A stretch of DNA of 64,000 nucleotides, from assembly GCF_000759795.1 (NCBI RefSeq), contig NZ_BBMZ01000008.1, positions 372,001 to 436,000 on the forward strand. The letters are read 5' to 3'. Both the position numbers and the translations under genes were made by a program. Position 1 is the first letter of the stretch. Each line of letters opens with the position of its first letter. The notes beneath the pieces were generated by a model. It did not search any database. It was not told the DNA's origin and saw only the letters and a program-made list of their open reading frames with translations. Origin of the DNA: Pseudescherichia vulneris NBRC 102420. GTDB lineage: Bacteria; Pseudomonadota; Gammaproteobacteria; Enterobacterales; Enterobacteriaceae. This document shows positions 27,132 to 36,373 of this stretch, piece by piece.

Positions 27132-29561
27132 GTGTCCTCTCTGCCCGTCGCTGCCGTACTGCCCGAACTGCTCTCTGCGCTCGCCCATGCGCCTCAGGTC
27201 CTGCTCAACGCCCCCACTGGCGCGGGTAAATCCACCTGGCTGCCGCTGCACATTCTCGCCGAGGGTAATATTGCCGGGCGCATTCTGCTGCTGGAGCCGC
27301 GTCGTCTGGCGGCGCGCAACGTTGCCCAGCGGCTGGCGGAGCTCTTAGGGGAGAAGCCGGGCGAGACGGTGGGCTACCGGATGCGCGGTGAAACCTGCGT
27401 TGGCGCAGCGACGCGTCTGGAGGTGGTGACCGAGGGGATCCTGACCCGCATGATCCAGCGCGATCCGGAGTTGACTGACATTGGGCTGGTGATCCTCGAT
27501 GAGTTCCACGAGCGCAGCCTGGAGGCCGATCTGGCTCTGGCCTTGCTGCTGGACGTGCAGCAGGGGCTTCGCGACGATCTCAAGCTCCTTATTATGTCGG
27601 CGACGCTGGATAACGATCGTCTTCAGCGTCTGCTGCCGGACGCGCCGGTTATCGCCTCGGAAGGGCGCGCGTATCCTGTGGATCGCCGCTACCAGCCGCT
27701 GCCCAGCCACGTCCGCTTTGACGAGGCCGTTGCCGTGACGACCGCCGAGCTGCTGCGGGCCGAGCGCGGCTCGCTGCTGCTGTTTCTGCCCGGCGTCGGT
27801 GAGATCCAGCGCGTACAGGATCAGCTGGCTCAGCGCATCGGCAGCGACGTGCTGCTCTGCCCGCTCTACGGCGCGCTGCCCCTGAGCGAGCAGCGCAAGG
27901 CGATCCTGCCCGCGCCGGAGGGGCTACGCAAAGTGGTGCTGGCTACCAACATCGCCGAAACCAGTTTGACCATCGAAGGGATCCGGCTGGTGGTCGATAG
28001 CGCCCAGGAGCGGGTGGCCCGCTTCGACGCCCGCACCGGGCTGACGCGGCTGGTGACCCAGCGGGTGAGCCAGGCTTCAATGACCCAGCGTGCCGGACGT
28101 GCCGGACGGCTGGAGCCGGGCATTTGCCTGCACCTGCTGGCCAAGGAGCAGGCGGAGCGGGCGGCGGCCCAGAGCGAACCGGAGATCCTGCAAAGCGATC
28201 TCAGCGCCATGCTGCTGGAGCTGGTGCAGTGGGGCTGTCGCGATCCGGCCCAGCTCTGCTGGCTGGACATGCCGCCAGCGGTGAACCTGGCGGCGGCAGA
28301 GACCCTATTAGTGCAGCTCGGCGCGCTGGAAAACCGGCAACTGACCGCGCGTGGGCAGAAGATGGCGAGGCTGGGCGTGACGCCACGGCTCTCGGCTATG
28401 CTGGTGAGTGCCCAGACCGGTGACGAGGCGGCCACGGCGGCGAAGCTTGCTGCTATTCTGGAGGAGCCGCCGCGTGGTGGCAGTACCGATCTCGGGGTGG
28501 CCTTCTCCCGCAGCCAGCCGCACTGGCAGCGGCGCAGCCGTCAGCTGCTTAAGCGGCTCAACAGTGGGGAGGGCAGGGAAGATAGCGATCTGATCCCCAT
28601 CCTGCTGGCGCGCGGGTTTGCCGACCGCATTGCCCGTCGGCGCGGTCAGGAGGGGCGCTACCAGCTGGCGAACGGCATGGGGGCGATGCTCGACGTAGAC
28701 GACGCCATGGGCCGCCACGAGTGGCTGATCGCGCCGCTGCTGCTACAGGGCAGCCAGCAGCCGGACGCGCGCATTTTACAGGCAGTGTCGGTCAATATTG
28801 AGTCACTTACTACCGCCGCGCCGTGGCTGCTGCATAACGCCGATACCGTGGAGTGGGACGACGCCCATGGCACCTTGAAAGCGCTGCGCCGCAGCCAGAT
28901 CGGCCAGCTGACGGTGAGCGTCAGGCCGCTGGCGAAGCCGTCAGAGACGGAGCTGCACCAGGCGATGCTGAACGGCATTCGCGATAAGGGGCTGCAGATA
29001 CTGAACTGGACCCCGGCGGCGGAGCAGCTGCGCCTGCGCCTCCACTGTGCGGCGCAGTGGCTGCCAGAATATGATTGGCCAGCGGTGGATGACGCCTCGC
29101 TTTTAGCCACGCTTGAGCTATGGTTACTTCCCGATATGCAGGGCGTTCACTCCCTGCGAGCGCTGAAAGCGCTGGATTTGATCCACGCGCTCAACCATTT
29201 ACTGCCGTGGCCGCTGCGTCAACGGCTGGATAGTGCGCTGCCTGGGCATTACACTGTGCCGACGGGAAGCCAGATTGCCATCCGCTATCATGCGGAAAAT
29301 CCGCCGGTGCTGGCGGTGCGGATGCAGGAGATGTTTGGCGAGGCCGCCACCCCGGTGATTGCCGAGGGGCGGATGCCGCTGGTGTTGGAGCTGCTCTCGC
29401 CAGCGCAGCGCCCACTACAGATCACGCGCGATCTCAGCGCGTTCTGGGCGGGTGCTTACCGTGAAGTGCAAAAAGAGATGAAGGGACGTTACCCGAAGCA
29501 TGTCTGGCCGGACGATCCGGCGAATACCGCGCCGACAAGGCGGGTAAAAAAATATTCGTAA
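27132..29561 (+). CDS. hrpB: ATP-dependent RNA helicase HrpB (DEAH family)
   Basis: Putative DEAH-box helicase of unknown target. The GTG at 27132 gives 809 residues, the E. coli length, with GGAG six bases upstream. Motifs: Walker A APTGAGKST, the DEAH-type box appearing as ILDEFHE, motif III SATLD, motif V ATNIAETSLTIEG and motif VI QRAGRAGR. A helicase-associated domain and the C-terminal HrpB domain (EVQKEMKGRYPKHVWPDDP) follow. Upstream in-frame ATGs would lie inside the divergent thpR gene and are rejected. Confidence 0.96.
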   Translation: MSSLPVAAVLPELLSALAHAPQVLLNAPTGAGKSTWLPLHILAEGNIAGRILLLEPRRLAARNVAQRLAELLGEKPGETVGYRMRGETCVGAATRLEVVTEGILTRMIQRDPELTDIGLVILDEFHERSLEADLALALLLDVQQGLRDDLKLLIMSATLDNDRLQRLLPDAPVIASEGRAYPVDRRYQPLPSHVRFDEAVAVTTAELLRAERGSLLLFLPGVGEIQRVQDQLAQRIGSDVLLCPLYGALPLSEQRKAILPAPEGLRKVVLATNIAETSLTIEGIRLVVDSAQERVARFDARTGLTRLVTQRVSQASMTQRAGRAGRLEPGICLHLLAKEQAERAAAQSEPEILQSDLSAMLLELVQWGCRDPAQLCWLDMPPAVNLAAAETLLVQLGALENRQLTARGQKMARLGVTPRLSAMLVSAQTGDEAATAAKLAAILEEPPRGGSTDLGVAFSRSQPHWQRRSRQLLKRLNSGEGREDSDLIPILLARGFADRIARRRGQEGRYQLANGMGAMLDVDDAMGRHEWLIAPLLLQGSQQPDARILQAVSVNIESLTTAAPWLLHNADTVEWDDAHGTLKALRRSQIGQLTVSVRPLAKPSETELHQAMLNGIRDKGLQILNWTPAAEQLRLRLHCAAQWLPEYDWPAVDDASLLATLELWLLPDMQGVHSLRALKALDLIHALNHLLPWPLRQRLDSALPGHYTVPTGSQIAIRYHAENPPVLAVRMQEMFGEAATPVIAEGRMPLVLELLSPAQRPLQITRDLSAFWAGAYREVQKEMKGRYPKHVWPDDPANTAPTRRVKKYS

Positions 29562-29661
29562 GATTAGCGAAAGCGAAATTGAGAGATTTCTTCTTCTGCC
29601 CTCCGGTAGAAGAAAAGAGAATCGGGCCCTTGCGCCTGAAATAATGTAGCGGAGAGTAAGC

Positions 29662-32214
29662 ATGGCGGGGAATGACCGCGAACCTATTGGACGTAAAGGC
29701 AGACCTGCGCGTCCGGTAAAAGAGAAGGTAAGCCGTCGTCGTCTCAGAGATGAAGAGATGGACGATGCGTATGACGAAGACGACGCACCTGCGCCGCGCC
29801 GTGGTAAAGGCGGCGGCAATGGCAAAGGAAAAGGCGGCAAGCGCAAGCGCGGCTGGTTCTGGCTGCTGCTGAAGATCTTTATCGTTCTGCTGGTGCTGTT
29901 TGCGATTTACGGACTCTATCTCGATCAGAAGATCCGCAGCCGCATCGACGGCAAAGTCTGGCAGCTGCCAGCGGCGGTGTATGGCCGGATGGTCAACCTC
30001 GAACCTGAGATGCCGATCAGCAAGAACGAGATGGTGAAGCTGCTGGAGGCCACCCAGTACCGCAAGGTGACGGCGATGACCCGTCCCGGCGAGTTTACCG
30101 TGCAGGCTAACAGCATCGAGATGATCCGTCGTCCGTTTGACTTCCCCGACAGTAAAGAGGGGCAGGTCCGCGCTCGCCTGACGTTCAGCGATAACCACCT
30201 GGACACCATCGAGAACATGGAGAACAACCGCCAGTTCGGTTTCTTCCGTCTCGATCCGCGTCTGATCACCATGCTCTCCTCGCCGAACGGCGAGCAGCGT
30301 CTGTTCGTCGCGCGTAACGGCTTCCCGGATCTGCTGGTGGATACCCTGCTGGCGACCGAAGACCGTCACTTCTATGAGCATGACGGGATCAGCTTCTTCT
30401 CCATCGGGCGTGCGGTGCTGGCGAACCTGACGGCGGGACGCACGGTGCAGGGGGCGAGTACCCTGACCCAGCAGCTGGTCAAAAACCTGTTCCTCTCCAG
30501 CGAGCGCTCCTACTGGCGTAAGGCGAACGAAGCCTATATGGCGCTGATCGTCGATGCGCGCTACAGCAAGGATCGTATTCTTGAGCTGTATATGAACGAG
30601 GTCTACCTCGGTCAGAGCGGCGATAACGAAATCCGCGGCTTCCCGCTGGCGAGCCTCTACTACTTTGGCCGTCCAGTAGAGGAGCTGAGCCTTGACCAGC
30701 AGGCGCTGCTGGTGGGTATGGTGAAAGGGGCCTCGATCTACAACCCGTGGCGCAATCCGAAGCTGGCCCTTGAGCGACGTAACCTGGTGCTGCGCCTGCT
30801 GCAGGAGCAGAAGGTCATCGACCAGGAGCTGTACGATATGCTCAGCGCCCGGCCGCTCGGGGTGCAGAAGCGCGGCGGGGTGATCTCACCGCAGCCGGCG
30901 TTTATGCAGATGGTACGCCAGGAGCTGCAAGCGAAGCTGGGGGATAAGGTTAAGGATCTCTCCGGCGTGAAGATCTTTACCACTTTTGACTCGGTGGCGC
31001 AGGACGCAGCGGAGAAAGCCGCTGTGGAAGGTATTCCGGCCCTGATCAAACAGCGTAAGCTGACCGATCTGGAGACGGCGATGGTGGTCGTTGACCGCTT
31101 CAGCGGCGAAGTTCGCGCCATGGTGGGCGGGGCGACGCCGCAGTTTGCGGGCTACAACCGTGCCATGCAGGCGCGACGCTCCATCGGCTCGCTGGCAAAA
31201 CCGGCGACCTATCTCACCGCGCTGAGCCAGCCGAACCAGTATCGTCTCAACACGTGGATTGCCGATGCGCCGATCTCTCTGCCCCAGCCTAACGGCAAGG
31301 TGTGGTCTCCGCAGAACGATGACCACCGCTTTAGCGGCCAGGTGATGCTGGTAGATGCGTTGACCCGCTCAATGAACGTCCCGACGGTAAACCTCGGGAT
31401 GGCGCTGGGCCTGCCAGCGGTGACCGACACCTGGACCAAGCTGGGCGTGCCGAAGGATCAGCTGCATCCGGTTCCGGCGATGCTGCTGGGGGCGCTGAAC
31501 CTGACTCCGGTTGAGGTGGCGCAGGCGTTCCAGACCATCGCCAGCGGCGGTAACCGTGCAACGCTTTCCGCGCTGCGTTCGGTGATTGCCGAAGACGGGA
31601 CGGTGCTCTACCAGAGCTTCCCGCAGGCGGAGCGTGCGGTGCCTGCTCAGGCGGCATACATGACCCTGTGGACCATGCAGCAGGTTATCCAGCGCGGCAC
31701 CGGTCGTCAGCTGGGAGCGAAGTATCCGGGCCTGCATCTGGCAGGTAAAACCGGGACCACCAACAACAACGTCGACACCTGGTTCGCCGGGATCGATGGA
31801 CGTGAGGTGACCATTACCTGGGTAGGACGTGATAACAACCAGCCGACCAAGCTCTACGGTGCCAGCGGGGCGATGGCCATCTACCAGCGCTATCTGGCGA
31901 ACCAGTCGCCGATCCCGCTGGATCTGACTCCGCCGGAGGATATCGTCAACATGGGCGTGGACGAAGGCGGTAACTTCCTCTGCGGCGGCGGAGTGCGCTC
32001 GCTGCCGGTATGGACATCGAATCCGGATGCCCTCTGCCAGCAGAGCGAGATGCTGCTCCAGCAGCAACAGCAACAGCAGCAGCAGAGCGGTAACCCGTTT
32101 GAACAGTCGTCACCGCAACCGCAACAGCAGCCTCAGCAGCAGCAACAACAGCCGCAGCAGCAGGAGAAGAGCGACGGCGTTGCAGGCTGGATCAAAGACA
32201 TGTTTGGCAACTAA
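29662..32214 (+). CDS. mrcB: Bifunctional penicillin-binding protein 1b
   Basis: Main peptidoglycan glycosyltransferase/transpeptidase at division and elongation, activated by LpoB. 850 residues (E. coli 844). There is a basic cytoplasmic tail, one membrane helix at about 67-87, a UB2H domain, a GT51 domain with catalytic Glu233 ([12 protein letters not shown]) and a transpeptidase with Ser510 (GSLAKP) and KTGTT. The C-terminus carries Gln-rich runs, including nine Gln in a row. The internal Met46 that makes the short form in E. coli is absent; the nearest internal Met is 33. A GGAGAG Shine-Dalgarno is present. Confidence 0.98.
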   Translation: MAGNDREPIGRKGRPARPVKEKVSRRRLRDEEMDDAYDEDDAPAPRRGKGGGNGKGKGGKRKRGWFWLLLKIFIVLLVLFAIYGLYLDQKIRSRIDGKVWQLPAAVYGRMVNLEPEMPISKNEMVKLLEATQYRKVTAMTRPGEFTVQANSIEMIRRPFDFPDSKEGQVRARLTFSDNHLDTIENMENNRQFGFFRLDPRLITMLSSPNGEQRLFVARNGFPDLLVDTLLATEDRHFYEHDGISFFSIGRAVLANLTAGRTVQGASTLTQQLVKNLFLSSERSYWRKANEAYMALIVDARYSKDRILELYMNEVYLGQSGDNEIRGFPLASLYYFGRPVEELSLDQQALLVGMVKGASIYNPWRNPKLALERRNLVLRLLQEQKVIDQELYDMLSARPLGVQKRGGVISPQPAFMQMVRQELQAKLGDKVKDLSGVKIFTTFDSVAQDAAEKAAVEGIPALIKQRKLTDLETAMVVVDRFSGEVRAMVGGATPQFAGYNRAMQARRSIGSLAKPATYLTALSQPNQYRLNTWIADAPISLPQPNGKVWSPQNDDHRFSGQVMLVDALTRSMNVPTVNLGMALGLPAVTDTWTKLGVPKDQLHPVPAMLLGALNLTPVEVAQAFQTIASGGNRATLSALRSVIAEDGTVLYQSFPQAERAVPAQAAYMTLWTMQQVIQRGTGRQLGAKYPGLHLAGKTGTTNNNVDTWFAGIDGREVTITWVGRDNNQPTKLYGASGAMAIYQRYLANQSPIPLDLTPPEDIVNMGVDEGGNFLCGGGVRSLPVWTSNPDALCQQSEMLLQQQQQQQQQSGNPFEQSSPQPQQQPQQQQQQPQQQEKSDGVAGWIKDMFGN

Positions 32215-32229
32215 GCCGTAGTAAACAGT

Positions 32230-32261
32230 GCCGGGCAGCATGATGCTTGCCCGGCCTACAC
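32230..32261. repeat. Single REP-like palindrome after mrcB
   Basis: GCCGGGCA...TGCCCGGC inverted repeat, followed by the REP-like CTACA, 15 bases after mrcB. The rest of the 32215-32437 gap is the fhuA control region. Confidence 0.75.
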
Positions 32262-32391
32262 CCCTACAGTTTTAACCCTCTTGTAACACCCTGTTATCCG
32301 TCTGGTTATTCCTTAATCCCTTAATTGTCGTAGGGGCGCATAACTCTTGCTATCTCCGCGAGGCCTGGCATATTATGCTGCGGTCATAATA

Positions 32392-32415
32392 ATAATTATC
32401 GTTTACGTTATCATT
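32392..32415 (+). promoter_or_regulatory. Fur box region upstream of fhuA
   Basis: The AT-rich stretch with AATAATTATCGTTTACGTTA and the following TCATT resembles overlapping NAT(A/T)AT Fur hexamers and lies 23 bases before the fhuA start. E. coli fhuA is Fur-repressed; the exact box edges are approximate. Confidence 0.6.
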
Positions 32416-32437
32416 CCATTATCCAGAGAGAAGCACC

Positions 32438-34630
32438 ATGGCGCGTTCTGAAACTGCTCAGCCGGTCAACCTTTCGCTGCGTAAAATTGCCGTGGTGGTT
32501 GCCACTGCGGTCGGCAGCATCTCCTTTGCCGCACAGGCAGCTCCAAAAGAAGATACCATCACCGTTACCACCGCTGCCGCTGAGCAGGAGAGTGCCTGGG
32601 GCCCGGCACCGACCATCGCCGCCAAGCGTACGGCGACGGCGACCAAAACCGATACCCCGATTGAGAAAACGCCGCAGTCTATCTCCGTGGTGACCCGCGA
32701 AGAGATGGACATGAAAGATCCCTCCACGGTGAAAGAGGCGCTGAACTATACGCCAGGCGTATTCGCCACCCGCGGCAGCTCGGAAACCCTCGACGTGATC
32801 TCCATCCGTGGTTTTAGCGCCTCTACCGGCGCGAACACCAACCAATATCTCGACGGCTTGAAACTTCAGGGTGATAACTACTCTGAATCCTCTATGGATC
32901 CCTATTTCCTTGAGCGTATCGAGCTGATGCGTGGCCCGACCTCGGTACTCTATGGCAAGAGCAACCCCGGCGGCATCGTCTCTATGGTCAGTAAGCGTCC
33001 GACCACCGAGCCGCTGAAAGAGGTGGAGTTCCAGATGGGAACCGATAACCTCTACCAGACCGGCTTCGACTTTAGCGATGCCATCGACGATGACGGCGTG
33101 TTCTCCTACCGCCTCACCGGCCTGGGTCGCAGTGAAGATGCCCAGCAGACCATGGTTAAATCAACCCGCTATGCCATCGCGCCCGCCTTTAGCTGGCGTC
33201 CGGATGACAAAACCGATTTCACCTTCCTGAGCAACTTCCAGAGCGATCCGGATGCGGGCTACTACGGCTGGCTGCCGCGCGTCGGCACCGTGGTGCCGTA
33301 CACCGACGCCAACGGTAACGCCCACAAGCTGGATACCGATTTCAACGAAGGCGAGCAGGACAACCGCATGTCCCGCCGCCAGCAGCAGATTGGCTACAGC
33401 TTCGCGCACGCCTTTGACGACACCTTCACGGTGCGCCAGAACCTGCGCTATACCCGTCTGCATACGCTCTACACCTCGGTCTACGGCAACGGCTTTACGG
33501 CCCCGACGCAGATCAACCGCGCCTTTGTCCGCTCCGATGAAGATCTGAACTCCTTCACCGTGGATACCCAGCTGCAATCCGCCTTTGCCACCGGCGCGGT
33601 GGATCACACCCTGCTGACCGGCGTTGACTACCTGCGCATGCGCAACGACATCAACGCGGACTACGGCTCGGCCGATCCGATAGACATGGTGGAGCCGCAG
33701 TATGGCAATGCTAACGTCAACGTTAACTTCCCGTATGCGGTGATTAACCGTCAGGAGCAGACCGGGCTCTACGCCCAGGATCAGGCCGAGTGGAACCACT
33801 GGGTGCTCACCCTTGGCGGCCGCTACGATTTTGCGAAAACCTCGACCTACACCCGCTCTACCAGCTCGCTGAGCGAGATCAACGACCAGCAGTTCACCTG
33901 GCGCGGTGGGGTAAACTATGTGTTTGATAACGGTATTGCGCCGTACTTCAGCTACAGCGAATCCTTCGAGCCGGTCGCCGGTTCAACGAAGCAGGGCAAA
34001 CCGTTCGATCCGTCACGTGGCAAGCAGTATGAAGCGGGCGTGAAGTATGTGCCGAAGGATATGCCGGTTACCGTCACGGCAGCGGTATTCCAGCTGACCA
34101 AAGACAACAACCTGACGGCAGATCCGTCTGATAGCGCCTTCAGCGTGCAGGGCGGGGAGATCCGCTCCCGCGGCCTTGAGCTGGAAGCGAAAGCGGCCCT
34201 GACCAGCAATATCAACCTGACGGCGGCCTACAGCTATACCGATGCCGAGTACACTGACGATACGCTCTACCAGGGCAAACGTCCGGTGGAAGTGCCGCGT
34301 AACATGGCCTCCCTGTGGGCGGACTACACCTTCCACGAGACGGCGCTGAGCGGCCTGACGCTGGGCGCGGGCGCTCGCTACGTGGGCGATACCTCCAGCT
34401 TCTACACCGTTGGTGATAACGTCAACGGCACCTTCAACGTCGGCAGCTACACGCTGGTGGATGCGACGGTGAAATACGATCTGGCGCGCGTCGGCATGCC
34501 GGGCTCCTCCGTGGGCGTGAAGGTTAATAACCTGTTCAATCGGGAATACGTCTCCAGCTGCTATCGCGACTACGCGTGCTACTGGGGTGCCGATCGCCAG
34601 GTTGTGGCTACCGCCAGCTTCAGCTTCTAA
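32438..34630 (+). CDS. fhuA: TonB-dependent ferrichrome outer-membrane receptor FhuA
   Basis: Imports ferrichrome across the outer membrane using TonB; in E. coli it is also the receptor for phages T1, T5 and phi80, colicin M and albomycin. 730 residues (E. coli 747). A signal peptide ends near AAQAAPKEDT, then come the TonB box (DTITVTTAA), the plug domain to about residue 190, and a 22-strand barrel ending in Phe (ATASFSF). The 17-residue deficit lies entirely in surface loop L4, which also lacks the E. coli disulfide pair; the second pair (SSCYRDYACYWG) is kept. It is the first gene of fhuACDB. Confidence 0.97.
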   Translation: MARSETAQPVNLSLRKIAVVVATAVGSISFAAQAAPKEDTITVTTAAAEQESAWGPAPTIAAKRTATATKTDTPIEKTPQSISVVTREEMDMKDPSTVKEALNYTPGVFATRGSSETLDVISIRGFSASTGANTNQYLDGLKLQGDNYSESSMDPYFLERIELMRGPTSVLYGKSNPGGIVSMVSKRPTTEPLKEVEFQMGTDNLYQTGFDFSDAIDDDGVFSYRLTGLGRSEDAQQTMVKSTRYAIAPAFSWRPDDKTDFTFLSNFQSDPDAGYYGWLPRVGTVVPYTDANGNAHKLDTDFNEGEQDNRMSRRQQQIGYSFAHAFDDTFTVRQNLRYTRLHTLYTSVYGNGFTAPTQINRAFVRSDEDLNSFTVDTQLQSAFATGAVDHTLLTGVDYLRMRNDINADYGSADPIDMVEPQYGNANVNVNFPYAVINRQEQTGLYAQDQAEWNHWVLTLGGRYDFAKTSTYTRSTSSLSEINDQQFTWRGGVNYVFDNGIAPYFSYSESFEPVAGSTKQGKPFDPSRGKQYEAGVKYVPKDMPVTVTAAVFQLTKDNNLTADPSDSAFSVQGGEIRSRGLELEAKAALTSNINLTAAYSYTDAEYTDDTLYQGKRPVEVPRNMASLWADYTFHETALSGLTLGAGARYVGDTSSFYTVGDNVNGTFNVGSYTLVDATVKYDLARVGMPGSSVGVKVNNLFNREYVSSCYRDYACYWGADRQVVATASFSF

Positions 34631-34642
34631 TCTCCTCCTCTC

Positions 34643-34670
34643 AGGGCACGGTTAATCGTGCCCTTTTTAT
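34643..34670 (+). terminator. Terminator between fhuA and fhuC
   Basis: GGGCACG pairs with CGTGCCC across a 6-base loop, followed by TTTTTATT. It is 16 bases before fhuC, so it should let only part of fhuA transcription reach fhuCDB. Confidence 0.85.
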
Positions 34671-34685
34671 TGATAAGTTGGTCCC

Positions 34686-35483
34686 ATGCAGGAAAACAAT
34701 ACGCTTCCCGATACCACCTTTCAGCTCTGTGACGTCTCCTTTCATGTGCCCGGACGCACGCTGCTGCATCCGCTGTCGCTGACCTTTCCAGCCGGCAAGG
34801 TCACGGGTCTTATCGGTCACAACGGCTCGGGTAAATCCACCTTGTTAAAGATGCTGGGTCGCCATCAGCCGCCGTCCGAGGGCGATATTCTGCTGGACGG
34901 TCAGCCGCTGGAGAGCTGGAACAGCAAAGCCTTTGCTCGCCGTGTCGCCTATCTGCCGCAGCAGCTGCCGCAGGCGGAGGGGATGACGGTGCGCGAGCTG
35001 GTGGCGATTGGACGCTACCCGTGGCACGGGGCGCTGGGACGTTTTGGCGTGGCCGACCGGGAGAAGGTAGAGGAGGCGATTAACCTGGTGGGACTCAAAC
35101 CGCTGGCCCACCGGCTGGTGGATAGCCTCTCCGGCGGCGAGCGCCAGCGGGCGTGGATCGCCATGCTGGTGGCGCAGGACAGCCGCTGCCTGCTGCTGGA
35201 TGAGCCGACCTCGGCGCTGGATATCGCCCATCAGGTGGATGTCCTGGCGCTGATCCATCGCCTGAGCCAGCAGCGTGGGCTGACGGTGATCGCCGTGCTG
35301 CACGATATCAATATGGCGGCGCGCTACTGCGACTATCTGGTGGCGCTGCGCGGTGGAGAGAAGATTGCCGAGGGGACGCCGGAAACGCTGATGCAGGCCC
35401 AGACCCTGGGGCAGATCTACGGCATCCCGATGGGCATCCTGCCCCATCCGGCAGGGGCGGCACCGGTGAGCTTTGTCTACTGA
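34686..35483 (+). CDS. fhuC: Ferric hydroxamate ABC transporter ATPase
   Basis: 265 residues; energises ferrichrome import through FhuB. Walker A GHNGSGKST, signature LSGGERQRAW, Walker B CLLLDEPTSALD and switch His (VLHDINMAA) are all present. The stop overlaps the fhuD start by one base (TGATG). Confidence 0.98.
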   Translation: MQENNTLPDTTFQLCDVSFHVPGRTLLHPLSLTFPAGKVTGLIGHNGSGKSTLLKMLGRHQPPSEGDILLDGQPLESWNSKAFARRVAYLPQQLPQAEGMTVRELVAIGRYPWHGALGRFGVADREKVEEAINLVGLKPLAHRLVDSLSGGERQRAWIAMLVAQDSRCLLLDEPTSALDIAHQVDVLALIHRLSQQRGLTVIAVLHDINMAARYCDYLVALRGGEKIAEGTPETLMQAQTLGQIYGIPMGILPHPAGAAPVSFVY

Positions 35484-36373
35484 TGGCGGGGTTACCTATG
35501 ATTAGTCGCCGCCGTTTGCTGACCGCGATGGCCCTTTCGCCGCTGCTGTGGCGGGCAGGAACCGCACGGGCGGCAGCCCTTGATATTCACCGCATCGTAG
35601 CGCTGGAGTGGCTGCCGGTAGAGCTGCTGCTGGCGATGGGCGTCGCCCCTTACGGCGTTGCCGACGTGAATAGTTACAACACCTGGGTCAACGAGCCCAA
35701 GCTGCCCGCCTCGACAATTGATGTCGGTCTGCGAACCGAACCTAACCTTGAGCTGCTCACGCAGATGCAGCCCTCGTATCTGGTCTGGTCGGCAGGCTAC
35801 GGCCCCTCAGCGGAGGTGCTGGCGCGGATTGCCCCTGGCCGAGGCTTTAACTTCAGCGACGGCAAGAAGCCGCTGACCATGGCGCGCAACTCAATGAATG
35901 AGATGGCCCAGCTGCTCAACCTCGAGTCGGCGGCCCGGACACACCTCGATACCTTTGATGCCTTTATCGCCGCGATGAAACCGCGTTTTGCCCGGCGCGG
36001 CGACAGGCCGCTGCTGATGGTCACCCTGCTTGACGCGCAGCATATGCTGGTCTTTGCCTCGAACTGCCTGTTCCAGGAGACGCTGGATGAGTTTGGTATC
36101 CGCAACGCCTGGCAGGGGGAAACCACCTTCTGGGGCAGCACCACGGTGAGCATTGATCGGCTGGCGGTCTATAAGGACGCGGACGTGATCTGCTTCGATC
36201 ACGGCAACGAGCAGGATATGCAGCGCCTGATGGCGACTCCGCTGTGGCAGGCGATGCCGTTTGTTCGGGCGGGACGCTTCCAGCGCGTGCCAGCGGTGTG
36301 GTTCTACGGAGCGACGCTGTCGGTGATGCACTTTGTCCGCGTTCTGGATAACGCCCTGGGAGGTAAAGCATGA
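35483..36373 (+). CDS. fhuD: Ferric hydroxamate periplasmic binding protein
   Basis: 296 residues, as in E. coli. A signal peptide with twin-arginine-like SRRRLLTAMALSPLLW is followed by the helical-backbone class III binding fold (RIVALEWLPVELLLAMGV ... DVGLRTEPNLELL). It delivers hydroxamate siderophores to FhuBC. Its stop overlaps fhuB by 4 bases (ATGA). Confidence 0.97.
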   Translation: MAGLPMISRRRLLTAMALSPLLWRAGTARAAALDIHRIVALEWLPVELLLAMGVAPYGVADVNSYNTWVNEPKLPASTIDVGLRTEPNLELLTQMQPSYLVWSAGYGPSAEVLARIAPGRGFNFSDGKKPLTMARNSMNEMAQLLNLESAARTHLDTFDAFIAAMKPRFARRGDRPLLMVTLLDAQHMLVFASNCLFQETLDEFGIRNAWQGETTFWGSTTVSIDRLAVYKDADVICFDHGNEQDMQRLMATPLWQAMPFVRAGRFQRVPAVWFYGATLSVMHFVRVLDNALGGKA

